Shown in pieces: positions 50,394-63,492 of a stretch of 64,000 nt of DNA. This DNA is from Serilophus lunatus. Lineage: Eukaryota > Chordata > Aves > Passeriformes > Eurylaimidae. Each line of letters starts with the position of its first letter. The first letter of the stretch is position 1. Location: positions 895,097 through 959,096 of the forward strand of contig VXBA01000723.1 of assembly GCA_013399895.1 (NCBI GenBank), in the 5' to 3' direction. The position numbers and the translations under genes are program-made. The notes under the pieces are model-generated. The model was given only the letters and a program-made list of their open reading frames with translations, was not told the origin of the DNA and searched no databases.

Positions 50394-53047
50394 GAAATCA
50401 GCTGTATGAATACTCAGAGCCACATTTTTTCCTAATCATCTGAGCTACCCTAGATACATTTTGAAGGATTTACCCAGGCATTTCATCTGTCACACAGCAG
50501 CCTTTGTTAGTTCACAGCAGAAGACACTATAGATTTCTGTTTACAAGGATAAAATAGAAAAGAGTTTGCTTTTCTGTAATACCTTCTCTATTTCAAGGTA
50601 TTTCAAAGCACTTGAAAAAACATCCTAACTGAGTTCAATGCTACAGCAGTGTGTGAGTAGGCAGTTGCAGCAGCCCTCCAGGACTACATATTTAGTAACA
50701 GCATAAAGCCAGACATTTCAGATAGTATAATGATAGAAGGTATGTTGAAAGGATTGTGAAAATGCATGCAAGGGATTTCACAGTGGGAAAACAAGCAAAG
50801 TGACAAACCCGTCAAAAAGTATGTGAGAGGCTTAGGATGTTTTAAAACATTTTCCTCATATATAAAAGATGTAAAAGATTATATGATTGCGAGATGTTTC
50901 ATGCTGAAGATATTTTCTTATTTAAAGAATCCCTGCTCTCTGAATGGGTTCATATGAACTTTCAACATCACTGAAAATATAAAACTAGCATCATGTTGTG
51001 CTCTTAGCCATCTCTGCAAAGAAGACATAGACAAAGCACTGCAGATATTGAATTATTTTTCATTACTAAATGTAGCAATTTCCATATGCTCTGGAGAATA
51101 TAAACTCCATATAGATTTGACATTGCTAATGCGTTTTCTCTATCTTCTTGTGCAGCTGAAACTTGACAACTGTCCAATTAGCACCTTTCTTCTACATTAA
51201 TCTTAAAGCAAATATATGGGTATCTATATATCTAATGATTTTACTGTTGGTTGTTTTGAAACATTTGTCAAATTCTTAATGTTCTCTTTCAAGTCCCAAG
51301 ACAAGTACTATGGTCAGCAGTGCATGTGAAATGTGTATGTGCTATTCTTGTTGTAGAGGAAGAAATAGTGATAAACTTGAGACGGCCTTACCAAAAGCTC
51401 AAAATACGCTATATCAAAAAAATATTGTGCAAAAAAAAAAAATTACAAATAATGGAGGAGTAAGGTCAGGTGTGCATTTAAGTCTTTAATTCTAAAAAGA
51501 CACTTGCTAAGGGACCAAACTTTCAGTAATGGTTCATATATGAGTCTTTCCATTCATGAATCTTCCAAAGAAAATAATGACATTTGCTGAAGCCTGGTTA
51601 ACTTTGAACCTGACTCAGTCTCAAGACATGCATTTATTAAAACCCCTTAACTCATTTTTTACTTTTCTCCTGTGTGTTTTGTTTCCTTCCCTTCATTTTT
51701 TTTCTCCCTTCCTTTTTTTCCAGTAACAAGAGAAAATAAATTTCTTTTTACAAGGAGCTTCACACATGTTTAGTCACATATCTTTAACCACAGAAAGAAA
51801 GGGAACTTAGTTTTCTGTCTCTTGAGGACCACTTCTTATTCTTTCTAACAGAAGTGTCAGTTCTCAGACCTTGAGATTAGGAATTCACTTTAGGCTGTAA
51901 GAAATGTGAGGGACTTGTGGGCTACCTTTCAAATGCAACCTATGGTTCTCAGTTTATTTCACTACATTCTGCCTGAAGAATCTTTTTTTCCCCTCTACAT
52001 CATGGCATTACATTACAGATATTTATACTATTTTTTAATTTCCCCTTTATTGTAGCACTTACATTTGACTCCCTAAGTCAATTGTCCAATGTGTATCAGT
52101 CTGTAAGATGTTCAGAACAGACAGTGTATGTTCATACAGCTGCTAAAGCTTCAAATACCTTGGACACACTGTAGGAATTAAGAAAATACATTTTCTAAAA
52201 TGATGAAACATGACATTAATATAGGAAATGTCACTCACTTGTTATATTTTGTCAGATAAATATTATTTGCCATGGCAGAGTTCAATGCTTAATAATACAT
52301 TGCTCTTGTCAGTACTGTTTAAAGTGCACATGATTCATACTAAACCTTTATCTTAGCTGATAGTGAAAGTAGGTACTTAGCATTTTCTAAGCTCAAATCT
52401 CAGTTCAGAAGTTTAATACACTTCCATATTTCCTTCAATAAAAAAAGAATATTCTGCCTTTTCCAGAGATTTATTTATTTCAGTAGTATGAAAGAGGTTT
52501 ATCCTGCCAGTGCTGCAGTTTTACAAGATCTACTGAAAAAGTATTTAGCAATGCACAGTATGATAATGCAGGATTTACATACATTGGAAAATATTTTCTA
52601 TTGAAATCCAGTTTAGAATTAAAAAGTTCGTTTCCTAGGAGAGGGAAAACAACAGAGACAATGTTGCTTGGTAAAAATGTTAAGAAGCTTTGCAGAAAAA
52701 TCTGTTACTGGGAGATATGTAGTCGCAACATTTTAGCGAAATATCAAATTTCTAACTTATTTCTTTTTGTCTTCTAAAAGTTTTAAAAGAAATATAAAAA
52801 TGTTTTACATTTTACTGCAGTATTGTTAATTTACATCTATTTAACTATAAATATCATAATAAGAATATTTTGATAGAAAAGACATTTTATCTAGGACCAT
52901 GTGAATACCTTTGGAGATTTTTTTGAGATTTGTTCAGAATTCATTTTTGCAGAAGTTTGTAGATAACCAGCTTTGTCCAGATTTGCTTTTGCCTTTCAGT
53001 CATTTTCTCCATTCTGTTTAACTTCTAAACATTCCTCTTCCTACAGA

Positions 53048-53325
53048 AGTATTGGATGTGAGGGAATGGCTTGAAGTTGCATCAGGTAATGTTCAGACTT
53101 GGTATTAGGAAATGAGTCCTCACAAGGAGAGTGGTTGGCTCCTGGAACACGCTCCCCAGGAAAGTGGTCAGGTTCCCAAGCCTCTAGGTGCTCAAGTCTT
53201 CAGACAATGTTCTTGGTTTATATGGTTTAACTTTGATGTAACCCTCTGTTGAGTCAGAAGTTTAACTCAGTGATCCATGTGAGTCCCTTCCAAATGAGAA
53301 AGTTCTATGATTCTGTGGTTACTTT
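53048..53325 (+). mobile_element. CR1 3' end, diverged
   Basis: Landmarks in CR1 order: GAGGGAATGGCTTGAAGTTG, TCAGACTTGGTATTAGGAAA, TGGTTGGCTCCTGGAACACG, CTCCCCAGGAAAGTGGTCAG, then AGTGATCCATGTGAGTCCCT and the terminus TTCTATGATTCTGTGG. It encodes the last part of ORF2 in broken frames plus the 3' UTR. It is the same general subfamily as the copy at 15000-16038, but more diverged. Confidence 0.85.
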
Positions 53326-53884
53326 TGTCATAGAGGGATATTTTGTACAGTGATCTAATCTTAGTGGTACCACTTCTACTGTATAAATATTACAAAGGTG
53401 AGGAAGGTGTCATTTCTTAGACTTTGAGTTTTAAAATGTTTTGGATAATTAGTTATATATTGACATTAAAAATATATCAAGTCTTTCAGTAAAGTAATCT
53501 TGTATGTAATTGCTTACATGGATGTGTCCAAATTCAAATGTAGATATGTATGTTGATATTTTTCAAGGAATTGGATATTACTGTGATGTATTTTTAAGAC
53601 TGACATATCAGACCAGTTTTAAACTTTAAACCAAAATGTTAATAAACTCATTCTTTAACAGCACATGTCATGATAACGAAGTTCATTTTACATGTTATTG
53701 ACCATCAGGAATAAGTATACAAAACTGTTAGTGTTTATACTTACACTTATTTAGCAGGCTTGTCTTTCTTCTCCTCCATCTTTCCTCCTTGTACTTGATG
53801 TTGTTATGCTATTTGGAGGTTACATCTGCAAGTAACTAAGAGGTGTTTGGAGAATCTTCTTAATAACATGCTTTAACTTCTGGT

Positions 53885-53962
53885 GAGCCCTGAAGTGGGC
53901 AGGCAGTTGGACTAGATGATCATTGTAGTTTCCTTCTAACTGAAATAGTCTATTCTAGTCTG
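53885..53962 (+). mobile_element. CR1 3' tail fragment
   Basis: GCAGTTGGACTAGATGATCA, TTGTAGTTTCCTTCTAACTG and AATAGTCTATTCTAGTC correspond to a CR1 end with TATTCTATTC-type terminal repeats. A very short copy. Confidence 0.75.
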
Positions 53963-54259
53963 AGCTAATTGCAATCTTAATTTTAGTTTCAGTTCTTACA
54001 CAACATTCTATTATTCCAAGTAAATTTTAAGATGACTTTTAATCATATTTTCTCCATGCAGTTGTCCTTGCATGCAATTTAATCGTATTTTGTCTTCTTC
54101 TTTGTCCTGCTTCCAAAAGAGAAGCATTATTTTTGATTTTACCACTTGTCTTCCTTGTGTATTCAGCAGCTTGCCTGTTTGCAGTCCTTTGCTCTCATTT
54201 TGTTCTATATAGCATCACTTAGGTATCTTCTCTGTCCGATGTCCACTGTTTGCACATTT

Positions 54260-55175
54260 GGTAGTTGCATTGCCCTTTCCTCAAGTCCTGTCAGTGGTTA
54301 TGAGTGAAGAGACTAATATCTGTCCCACTGCTTACCCTTGTGAGGATGTTGAAGACTGCAGTGAGGTCTCCCCTCAGTCTCTTCTCCAGGCTGAACAAGT
54401 CAAGTGACCTCAGCTACTTCTCATACAGCATCACCTCCTGACCCTTCTCCATCCTTGTGGCCCTCCTTTGGATACTCTGTAATAGCTTGTCTTTTTTTTG
54501 TAGTGTAGTGTCCCAAACCTGCACACATTACTCAAGGTGAGGCTGCACGAGTGCAGAGCAGAACAGGACACTCCCATCCCTTGATCAGCTGGCGATGCTT
54601 TGCCTGATGCCCCCCAGGACACAGTTGGCCCTCCTGGCTGCCAGGGCACTGCTGACTCATATTCAACTTGCTGTCGACCAGGACCCCCAGGTCCCTTTCC
54701 ACAGCACTTCTCTCCAGCCTTTCATTCCCCACTTTATACACACAATCAGGTTTGCCTGTCCCAGGTGCAGAATCTGGCACTTTTCCCTTGTTGAACTTCA
54801 TAAGGTTGGTGATTGCCTATCTCTCCAATTTATCGAGGTCTCTCTGCAGGGCCTCCCTGCCCTCACGGAAGTCAACAGCGCCTCCCCATTTACTGGCAAA
54901 CTTACTCAGTATTCCTTCCAGTCCCATGTCCAGTTGTTAATGAAGATGATGAAGAGAACTGGGCAGAGGGTGGAGCCCTGCAGAACCTCACTAGTGACCG
55001 GATGCCAGTCTGATGTGACCCCATTCACTAGAACTCTTTGTGCCTGACCTGTGAGCCGGTTGCTCACCTATCGCATTACACAGTCATTCAGTTGTATTCA
55101 CGTAGTCCCAAAAGAAAACTGTGAGAGACGGTATAAAAAGCTTTGCTGAAGTCCAAAAAGATATTAGACATAAAT
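54260..55175 (-). mobile_element. CR1 retroposon, reverse-transcriptase region to C-terminus, about 0.9 kb
   Basis: Reading from 55175 downwards, the - strand begins with IFLDFSKAFYTV (reverse-transcriptase motif A; the catalytic Asp codon is present). It continues through TSDWHPVTSEVLQGSTLCPV and NNWTWD, then FASKWGGAVD where intact copies have a F-A-D-D box followed by a few residues. Further on come MKFNKGKVPDSAPGTGKPDC and KLNMSQQCPGSQEGQLCPGG. The landmark + strand (antisense) run TCTTCTCCAGGCTGAACAAG is at 54380-54399. The catalytic box is lost by a small deletion and the frames are broken. The copy lacks the usual CR1 3' terminus. The + strand frames of 150 and 90 codons here are antisense shadows. 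Confidence 0.88.
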
Positions 55176-58100
55176 TCTAATACCATCGTATATATTTTGG
55201 ACCACAAAATTTTAGTTCATGGCTTCTGCCATCTTATATAAGCAGCAACCACACTTGGGAATTCTTTATAATCAATAAAGCACAAAGTAGTTTGAGAGCT
55301 GATTTTAATCATGACTCAGATTTTTAGCTGTGCTCATAGCTGGAATTTGGGGGATCCGAGTACTCCCAATCTCCCAGTTGTTCACTGTGGGCTGTTGCAG
55401 TTTCCTTGAGGTCTATGGGCATAAGGACTGGCTTTTGACTATCTCACACTTGCCTTGATTGGAAGGTGCCCAGATTTTCCAAGTGAGAGGATTGATAGTA
55501 GTATTGGGATAAAGAAGCAGCTGCTTCTTAACGAACTAGGAATCCTTAGTAAAAATTTGTCTGTTTTTACTATTAGTTCTACATCTGCCAGAATGGAGAT
55601 GCATAAATCCTGCTCTGTGTATAGAATCTCTCAGTAATTTTTCAGTGCTCTTCATTTCTCTACTGTATGCAGATGCCCTTTGATGTCAAGTTTGATAATT
55701 TTACATATTCTCAGCAGTCAGCCAAGGGACTCCTCCTTGGTCTTAGATGTTATTTTGGAGGAATGTTCTTATTTGGGACATGTTTATTTGCTTTTTGGGT
55801 TGTTTTTTTTTTCTTCCTCCTCCCCTCTCCACCCCAAATAGTTGTTGCTACTATTTATTAAGGAATTATAAATTATATGCAAACAAGCAGTTACAGAAGG
55901 TATTATTACAAATGAAGGATTGTGAAGTAAGTTCCATGATCATCAGTGTTTGTACAAAGCAGAGATCCCCAGTTCTCCACGCGAATTTCACTGAACTTTC
56001 CAGCAGCAGAAACCAGAGAACCATCCCACAGAAGCCTTCCCTGGTTCCTTTAGCATCCTGTCCTACTGGGATATGCTGCCATCTTATAAAAATGTTATGT
56101 TTTAGACAGCTTTCAGGTAATGTTTTCAAGAAAATCCGAATTAGTTTGTGTGATGCTGTCTTCGTGCTTTACAGACATCTTACAGCTAGGTCTTCATCCA
56201 CTCACTTTTAATTCTGTCAGGTTGAGCAATCTACGTTTATGTCATTGCTGTATTTTCATTGTATTGTTATTGTATTTTCACATGTGTTGTGAAAATATAA
56301 AGGAGATCGCTGTCACCTTCAAGAAACTTTCTATTTAATTGATCACAAAAGGAACAGATGTATGTATTTTGGGATAAATTTATCCAAATACCCATAAATA
56401 ACTATCTAGAATTCCAGAAAACCTAACATCATTGATACATTCCTCTGAGGAGTGTTCAAATACTCTGCATACTTTGCCACCAAAAATTATCCTTATTCTT
56501 TAGAAATTAGTACATTCATATGCATCACACATTAAAAATGTATTAACTTGTGATCATCCATTCTTTAGCTTCTATTCCTCACAGTGGACTTCTTTCAAAT
56601 ATTTCTGTGCGAGTCTGTTTCCTGCTGAGAAACCTTTTATTCTGATTACAATCCCTTGAAAATTGCTTAAAGAAGCTGACTTCTCTGGAAGGAGAAATGC
56701 TACGATAGTACCGTTAGTCCTTATGGGAAATATGAACAACATATTAACAACAATTATTTAACAGGAAATGGGATTTTAATATTTTCTGTAACATACATTT
56801 TGAAAAGTTTATGTCTGGGGGAAAGCATAGATGGATGGTTAGATGGATAATGAGCAGATTAGTTATATAAGTAGCTTTTTTTTATAAACAACCAATCTCT
56901 AAAGTACAGAAAAATATAATCTGGAAGATAATCTTGAAAAAGCAGTGAGTGCATACTGAGTAGAACGCTTTAAAAATAATTAAAATGATATTTGTATTAC
57001 TTCAGGAGGAAAATTTTACAACTCTTGCTGGTGTAGGACTGACAGCAATTTTTTTTAGTTTCCCTTACTGGTTTCTGAAGTGTAGTTGGGAATAAATGCT
57101 TATAGGTTGGAAGACTGCATGTTTGTTGAATAGCCATCTGTTACAGTATCCCTTGGGGATAGTACATCAAAAGGAGATTTCAAAATGAAAATGCTATGTG
57201 ACCGTTGCAGTGATATCTTAGTTCACAGAAAGACTCAAATCATGACATAAGAAAGTGTAAATTTCTTCTCTTTCAGGTGTTAGTCTTGCAGCCCAATGCT
57301 CATAGATTAAATGTCAACACTGCAAGCTATCATCCTACTTATTGAAGTTGCCAAAATTTCCAATACATGCGTATCCCCAAACTCCAACCAGTCTTCTTTA
57401 CCAGATCCTAAACGCTCTCTGCTCAGCTCCAAAGCCATCAGCTTCTCTTCCATTTCTCTTACAGTGCCCTACTATGTCTTTGATATGAAAACCTTCCCCC
57501 TCTGGAAACCGAGCTGCAGTCAAATTAATTTAATAAAATAAATAATGTAAATAGTATAGAACTGATTGCATTAGCTAGTTTCATATTTAATTCATAAAAC
57601 TTCCCATGTTTTAATTTACTTGCTGCTGCTACTGCAAAATTTACATTCTTCTTTACCACAGATTTGCTGGAGAAAAAACATTTTCAGTGACAGAATACAA
57701 AATAGTAGGAAAATATAAAGGATTAAATGTGGAAATGAGTTAAATGGCATCACTGTGTGGAAAACAGGTGAAACACTGCAGTGTATTAGTAAAATACAAT
57801 GCTCTAGCAAGATTTGTGAATCTTGCAATAGGTAAAATGAAGATTGGCCTTATCCAAAACCATATTTTTATTAGTAGCATTGTTATTGTGTTTATGATTG
57901 TAGCATGATGGGTGTAATAAACCCTTCACAGATAGACATAGCAAGGCCATAATTTGCCCCAGGTTTAAGACACCTGACTATTTTAGTGGTCGACAAAGCA
58001 CCTGTGGGCAAGGATGCAAAGGTGCATCTGTTCAGACTGCAGTGCAAATGTGGACTCTTAGGGAATACCACAATAAGGCCTGGGCCAGGAACCATGCTGA

Positions 58101-61100
58101 CTATCCACTCAGAATTTTGTCAGCACATTGCACTGCATGTTTTCCTGAATTTAGTTTTTTAGATTTAGATAAAAAGAAACCCTTTGAGATCTCTTTCTCT
58201 AGTTGTCTTAAAGGACTTGCAGTGACTTGGAACAATATGGTTGCTGGTTTCCATCTGTGATTAAAATTATGCTTAAATGAAGAGACATATGTAGGTCTTA
58301 TGCTGGCTTTTATATATTTCTGGGTTTGCCAGTTCCCTCAGTGCACTTTCTGGCCCAGAGCTGCTTTACCAGGACTCTCTGCCCAGGTGCAGCTTTCCTT
58401 GTCTTCCAGCTCACTTGCCCTTTGAAAGCAGATGGCCTCTCTTAAAGAAGCAGCTTTATTCCTACCTGACTTATGACATACAAACATTTTATGTTTTACA
58501 GAAACATAAAATATTGGTAAAAGGGTTTTCAGAGAAAGTTTCAATCTGACTCAGCCCTTCTGATTTCTGGCTGCGGAATGTAGTTAAGATATCTTAAGCT
58601 CAGTGTCATGCTTTGGCCAGGAGTTTTAATTTGCAGGACTAATGTATTGATTTTCAGTTATGGTTTTCTTCCCTCACCTGCCTCAGCTAAAGCTGCCTTT
58701 GCTTAAGCACTGCACTGAATCTCAGCTACAAGGTGGCACAATGAAATGCCTCAGTTTTCCTTCTGTTTCAAAAGTATAGCGCAAAATTTTAAATGAACAA
58801 ATATGAAGTACAATATATTCTCTGTTGATTTCTTTCAGTTTGCTCTAGCAGAAATTTTGTGTGTTTTCACTTTTTTAGAGTTTTGTTTTGTTTTCGGTAC
58901 ACCTGGGTGAGCAGTTCATGCAGAGGTAGCACCAGACAGGCTAAATGGGCAAAGGACAGGGGGGAAGTGAAGAGAGGGACTCAAGAGTGAAGAAAAGATA
59001 AAAAAACAAGAATAAGCCACCTGTGGTAGCCTTCTAATGATCACCTCTGATCTCAATGTAGTTAAAAGTACTTATTTTACTGGATGCTTTTGCCTGCTAT
59101 GCAACTACATTCTTCGTATTAAAACCCTATCAGATAGGAAAGAGCTGTGTGTCTTTAGCAAAGCCATCCATCTGGCAGTGTTTCCTCCCTGCCCTTAGGG
59201 GCTCCCTGTATCCTTTTGTCATATATAGCTATTGCTGTTCCATGGCCTGTGAACCTGAACTCAGATTTCCCAGTTGGTGAGATAGCCTGCAGTTTCTTGC
59301 CATCTGGCAAGTTAGTATTTTCATCCAAAAAGTTTTGGATTAGTAGTGTAAAGGAACTAATTATGTTCAATGAGTGTTTCATGACATGCAATTATGCCCA
59401 AACAAACAAGAGATTAATTGTGGAAATGTTTTCTCCAGCAAGCCTCTATTCAACTGATTCAAAGACAGGACAGTGTGGATAAAGAAAGAGCGGTTTGCAA
59501 AGCACTGTCACATCTTCATAGCATATTTAATACCTACAGCATAACTTATTTCTCCATATGTCCTGAATTGGAATCCTTGGGGGATTATAGATGGGTAAGT
59601 ACACATAATACCTTAGGTGTGATTCCACAGCATATCCTTTAGACTAGTCTCATGGCAGTAGGGTTTTAGTTTTTATTCTGAGGTTTCATAGTGGGTTGCC
59701 CAGAGAAAACAGCTCATTTGCTATTTTTGTAAAACCCTGCACAAATTCTTGTTTGCTCTATAAATTTTTCTTTTTTCTTCTTTTTAAATTGAGCTACAAA
59801 AGGAAATTGTGTCCTTTTACAGAATATGCAGGTAAAATTGCATACTTCAAAATAGAATTTATGTTTGTGAGTCAAAGTTAATTACTTCTTTGAGATGAAG
59901 TTTATTTTTGTGTTTGTGTTACCATTTATGATTTTTTTTGATAATTTCCTTCTTTTTTTCTTCCCAGTTATCTTTCAAAAAGTTCAAATGGAGGTATATA
60001 TTTCTGCTTCATATTTGTAATACCAAAGAGGTCCTGAGGAAATTACCACTCATTGTCATCTACTCTGTATTTCTTCTGCAAATGATGTGCTTCTTTCTTG
60101 GTATCACACATAACTGTGAGCACTTCTCTGGGGGAAGCCTTATGAATGCTGCATAGAGGAAAATTACTGGCTTCCGTGTGTCATGCACAATTCCATTTTT
60201 AAAACAGACAAGAATGAGAATTGCTGTTTTGCAAGCATTAAACTGTTGATTTGTCATTGACTCCCACCCTCAGACCCTTTCCTGGGGATGTTAATGATTT
60301 TCTCTTTCACAGTATACTTTAATGTACATGTCTCATGTACGTTAAAGACTTGTCTGTCACTTAAGTTCAGACTATGCAGGAAAGTTTCCTGATGATTATG
60401 AAGGAAATACTTATAAATCAGATGAAAATACAGGGTTTTCCTATTTTACCTTATATTTGGATGTGCCACATCTGAAATGTGTATTTATTCTAAATTATCA
60501 AAGCACAAGAGAAACTGAAATGTCCTGTACATTTTGTATTTACTTTTAAATACAGTTAGCTGTTTATTTAAAATAAACCTGATAAACTGGTGTAAAACCT
60601 TGTGCTTCTCAAACTTTTTTTCCATTGTCACAGCACTTTCATGTGCAGTCATTGCTCACCTGTTTTCCAGTGACTATGGGAAAAACTAATGCACCATATG
60701 TTAGTTTTAAATGTGGTGAGAATGATTTATAAATAACCAGCAAACAAGATTTAATTTTTTATTAGGATTTTTGAAATACATAGATAAGAGCTGTGAGCAA
60801 TTGATATTTAAGCCAAGCCTGCTACTCTTGTTCTTTTCAGCATATAATAAATAGTCACGTAATGATTCCACATCGAAAGATGTAGGAGGGCCCTTTGTGT
60901 TGGGCTCTTGATGGGGGGAGAAAACAGTGCTGGCAGGAGTCTGGCCATGACTACATGAGACCATGACCAATTTGGCATAAACTGAAGTGGCTGAGGAGCT
61001 ACCTCAAAGTACAGTACTAATTCTAAATAACCTTTCAGTGTTCAGTAGCAAAGTAAATATCTGAATAATTCAAAAAGATCTATAGCAGAATGGGGAGGCA

Positions 61101-61312
61101 CGAGAACGTAACTATATATTTTAATAGTTCTGACCATTGTACAATAAATAGTTCACGACAAAAAGCTCTAATAAAAGTGGTAGTCAGCACTGTGCTCTGT
61201 GAACAGTCCAGTGGCAAGGTTTACACACAAATAGCAGTTATTAATGGCTATACTGTAAGTTTGTATTTAGGGAGTTGACACTGGAATTTGCAATCAGCTT
61301 GAATAAAGTATA
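55176..61312. other. AT-rich intron, nothing recognised
   Basis: No repeat family or gene identified. The longest open frame (154 codons, 55747-56211, +) starts in low-complexity sequence rich in hydrophobic residues and has no domain that I recognise. Segments near 57300-57530 and 58320-58460 are locally richer in C but carry no identifiable exon. Confidence 0.5.
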
Positions 61313-61612
61313 ATGAAAGAAAGTGACAGGACTAGAGGACACAGTCTTAGGCTGCGTCAGGGGAGGTTTAGGTTGGAAGCCAGGAGAATTGTTTTCACAG
61401 AGAGAGTGATTTCCCATTGGAATGGGCTTCCTAGGGAGATGGTGGAGTCACCATCCATGGATGTGTTTAAGGATAGATTGGATGATGAACTTAGGGACAT
61501 GGTTTAGGTGGTTTAGATATTAGGTTGGTGTTGGATAGGTTGTTAAGCTAGGTAAAAGGTTGGATTTGATGATCTCTGTGGTCTTTTCTATCCTTGTTAA
61601 TTCTGTGTGTTC
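61313..61612 (+). mobile_element. CR1 fragment with a readable ORF2 C-terminus
   Basis: An unbroken frame (61313-61507) reads SDRTRGHSLRLRQGRFRLEA, RRIVFTERVISHWNGLPREM and VESPSMDVFKDRLDDELRDM. This is the characteristic CR1 ORF2 C-terminus and ends at a natural-looking stop. The 3' UTR follows with GGTTGGATTTGATGATCTCT and a diverged terminus TTAATTCTGTGTG near 61600-61612. It is strongly 5'-truncated, so the 64-codon frame is a remnant and not a host gene. The intact frame suggests it is younger than its neighbours. Confidence 0.9.
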
Positions 61613-62153
61613 AAGTACCACTCCTGCTACTTCAAAATAACAGCAAAACAGAATGAGGATCTTAAAGTCTTCCTCATGTCTACAGCCAGCTGTGAGAGGC
61701 ATACATTTTCTCCATGACGGGATCTGCCTGAAGTTTTCATCAGAGGATCAATAGAGCAGCAACAATACATGGAAACTGGGAAATATATCTTGTGGTAGTA
61801 CATTCCCTGACAGCCTCAAGTGCCATAAATCCTCTTCTGTCATACAGTGTGGCATAACAGGAGCATACTGCTGTGTGTGACGACGTGCAGATGTGTCTGT
61901 TGTGGGCACATATATGCATGACATTTTATTCTGTAAGTCTGATGACTTGTGAGGACTGAGCAAAACAAAAACAAAACAGAAGAAGCCATAAGCAAATTAT
62001 GACCCACCTTACTATTCTAATTTGTATCACGTAGCAAGTCTTAGCATTCAGTTTCTCAGACTGCCAAAGCAGTGTTGTGTCTTAATTGGGAAGGTTTTAT
62101 ACTTTGTGGAACAGAACAGTCACAACTAGTGAACTCAGAATCTATGAGTTTCT

Positions 62154-62202
62154 GTTGCTATGCTAAGAAAAGACATGGATGTTGCTATGCTATGAAAAGA
62201 CA
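62154..62202. repeat. 22-bp direct repeat with 27-bp period
   Basis: GTTGCTATGCTAAGAAAAGA plus CA at 62154-62175 recurs at 62181-62202 with one change (TAAG to TATG). Confidence 0.85.
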
Positions 62203-62769
62203 AAGGATTCATGAATCAATTATAATTTAGGTTTCTAAATGTGTACAGGCATATATGACTGTTTGGAAGTCTACCATTGTAAGATAAAATAGGTTATCTC
62301 TTTTTAATTTTTGTCTTTATTCTAAAAATATTTTTTTTACTGCAAAAGTATCTGTTATTTACTGTTGCAAACAAGAAATCAGTTCTATACAATCTTTAAT
62401 ATAAGAGGATGTATGTATCAAATTATCTTGGAGATATATTTTAAAAATTGACAAAAGTAGAATCTCTAGCATAGCCTTTACAGCTAAAAAAGGCTGAGTA
62501 AGAGATGAAATAAAATGTAGTGATAGTATAATACTTGCTCTCAAAAGTGCAGTCAAAAAATTAATTGCTGAAAAATATCCACAGCAGTACAGAGGTTTTT
62601 GCTAGTTCACCTTTGTGTCATATTTACTCTAAAGTAAGAATTTGTGTTGAAAGAAAAAATATACAGGTTTTATAAAATATTGCATCTTAACAAAAAGAAG
62701 AAAGCATGTAACATTGGAGAGAAAAAACTGGGCCTTGGAATTTGCTAGATTGTGTGTTTCCAAAGGGAG

Positions 62770-62940
62770 CAAGAGGTTGACCCGGGAGGTTGTGGATTTT
62801 TCATTTCTGAAAGTGTTAATAAAACAATTTGGACATGGTCCATTGCAACTGACTCTAGGTGGCCCTGCTTGAACAAGGGTATTGGATCAGATGACCTCCA
62901 GAGGTCTCTTCCAACCTCAACCATTCTGTAATTCTGTAAT
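62770..62940 (+). mobile_element. CR1 3' end fragment
   Basis: GGTTGACCCGGGAGGTTGTG near 62774, then GACATGGTCCATTGCAACTG, CTCTAGGTGGCCCTGCTTGA, ACAAGGGTATTGGATCAGAT and GACCTCCAGAGGTCTCTTCC, with the terminus CATTCTGTAATTCTGTAA. Matches the CR1 3' end in order; strongly 5'-truncated and non-coding. Confidence 0.85.
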
Positions 62941-63254
62941 ATTCAAAGGAAAAATTTTTAGACCATCAACTACTGGCAGAGATGTGGTATTTACCATAGC
63001 AACCTTAGAATACCCTGTCTCAATAATAACCCTTAGTACTGCAAGAATGTTGCTGTTTCATTATAAGCTTATTATTGTTTCAGCTTCAAAGAAGGAAAAA
63101 AATTTGGAACAGGGTTTTTGTTAGCTGAACTGTTTTGCTTTGCTCTACTTTTCAGATTATATCCAGCAAGGCCTCATTTTCACTGTAGCTCTCGTTAGTG
63201 TGAGACAGTAAGTATTTCATATTGCTAGCATAGTATGATTTTGAAAACAGAACA

Positions 63255-63492
63255 AAAGCTTCTCCAGGCTGAACAGTCCCAGCTCTTTCACCCTTCACTC
63301 TTCCCACTCACTCACTCTTCTCACGGGAGAGATGCTCTCATCTCTTAGTTATCCTCATAGCCCTCCCTTGGACTCTCTCCAGTATGTCCATGTCTCTTGT
63401 ACTGGGGAGGAGCCCAGCAGTGGGCCCAAGACATGACCAATGTTGAGTACAGGGAAAGAATCACCTCCCTTGACAGGTTGGCAGTACTTAAA
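63255..63492 (-). mobile_element. CR1 fragment, internal ORF2 C-terminal region
   Basis: The + strand shows antisense landmarks TTCTCCAGGCTGAACAGTCC, CTCATAGCCCTCCCTTGGAC, TCTCTCCAGTATGTCCATGT, CTCTTGTACTGGGGAGGAGC and AGAATCACCTCCCTTGACAG. A stretch rich in CACTC (63288-63320) replaces the consensus and appears to be a local expansion. Truncated at both ends. Confidence 0.85.

Larger units (their letters stand above)
43431..53047. other. AT-rich intron with two GC-richer islets and T-rich tracts
   Basis: No gene found. Two stretches stand out by base composition, at about 46640-46900 and 49290-49480, and are listed as findings. T-rich simple sequence is at 46283-46300 and 50100-50400. Open frames of 90-103 codons fall in the GC-richer islets, as expected from their lower stop density. 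None shows splice signals plus recognised protein. Confidence 0.55.

Noticed and set aside
54595..55047. Open frame of 150 codons on the + strand
   Set aside because: Antisense shadow of the CR1 reverse-transcriptase region on the - strand; the real protein similarity is on the other strand.
55747..56211. Longest open frame of the window (154 codons, +)
   Set aside because: It starts in a T-rich hydrophobic low-complexity stretch and has no recognisable domain. Two overlapping frames of similar quality exist on both strands. Chance open frame in intron.
61313..61507. Small host gene of 64 codons
   Set aside because: The protein is the standard CR1 ORF2 C-terminus and runs into a CR1 3' end.
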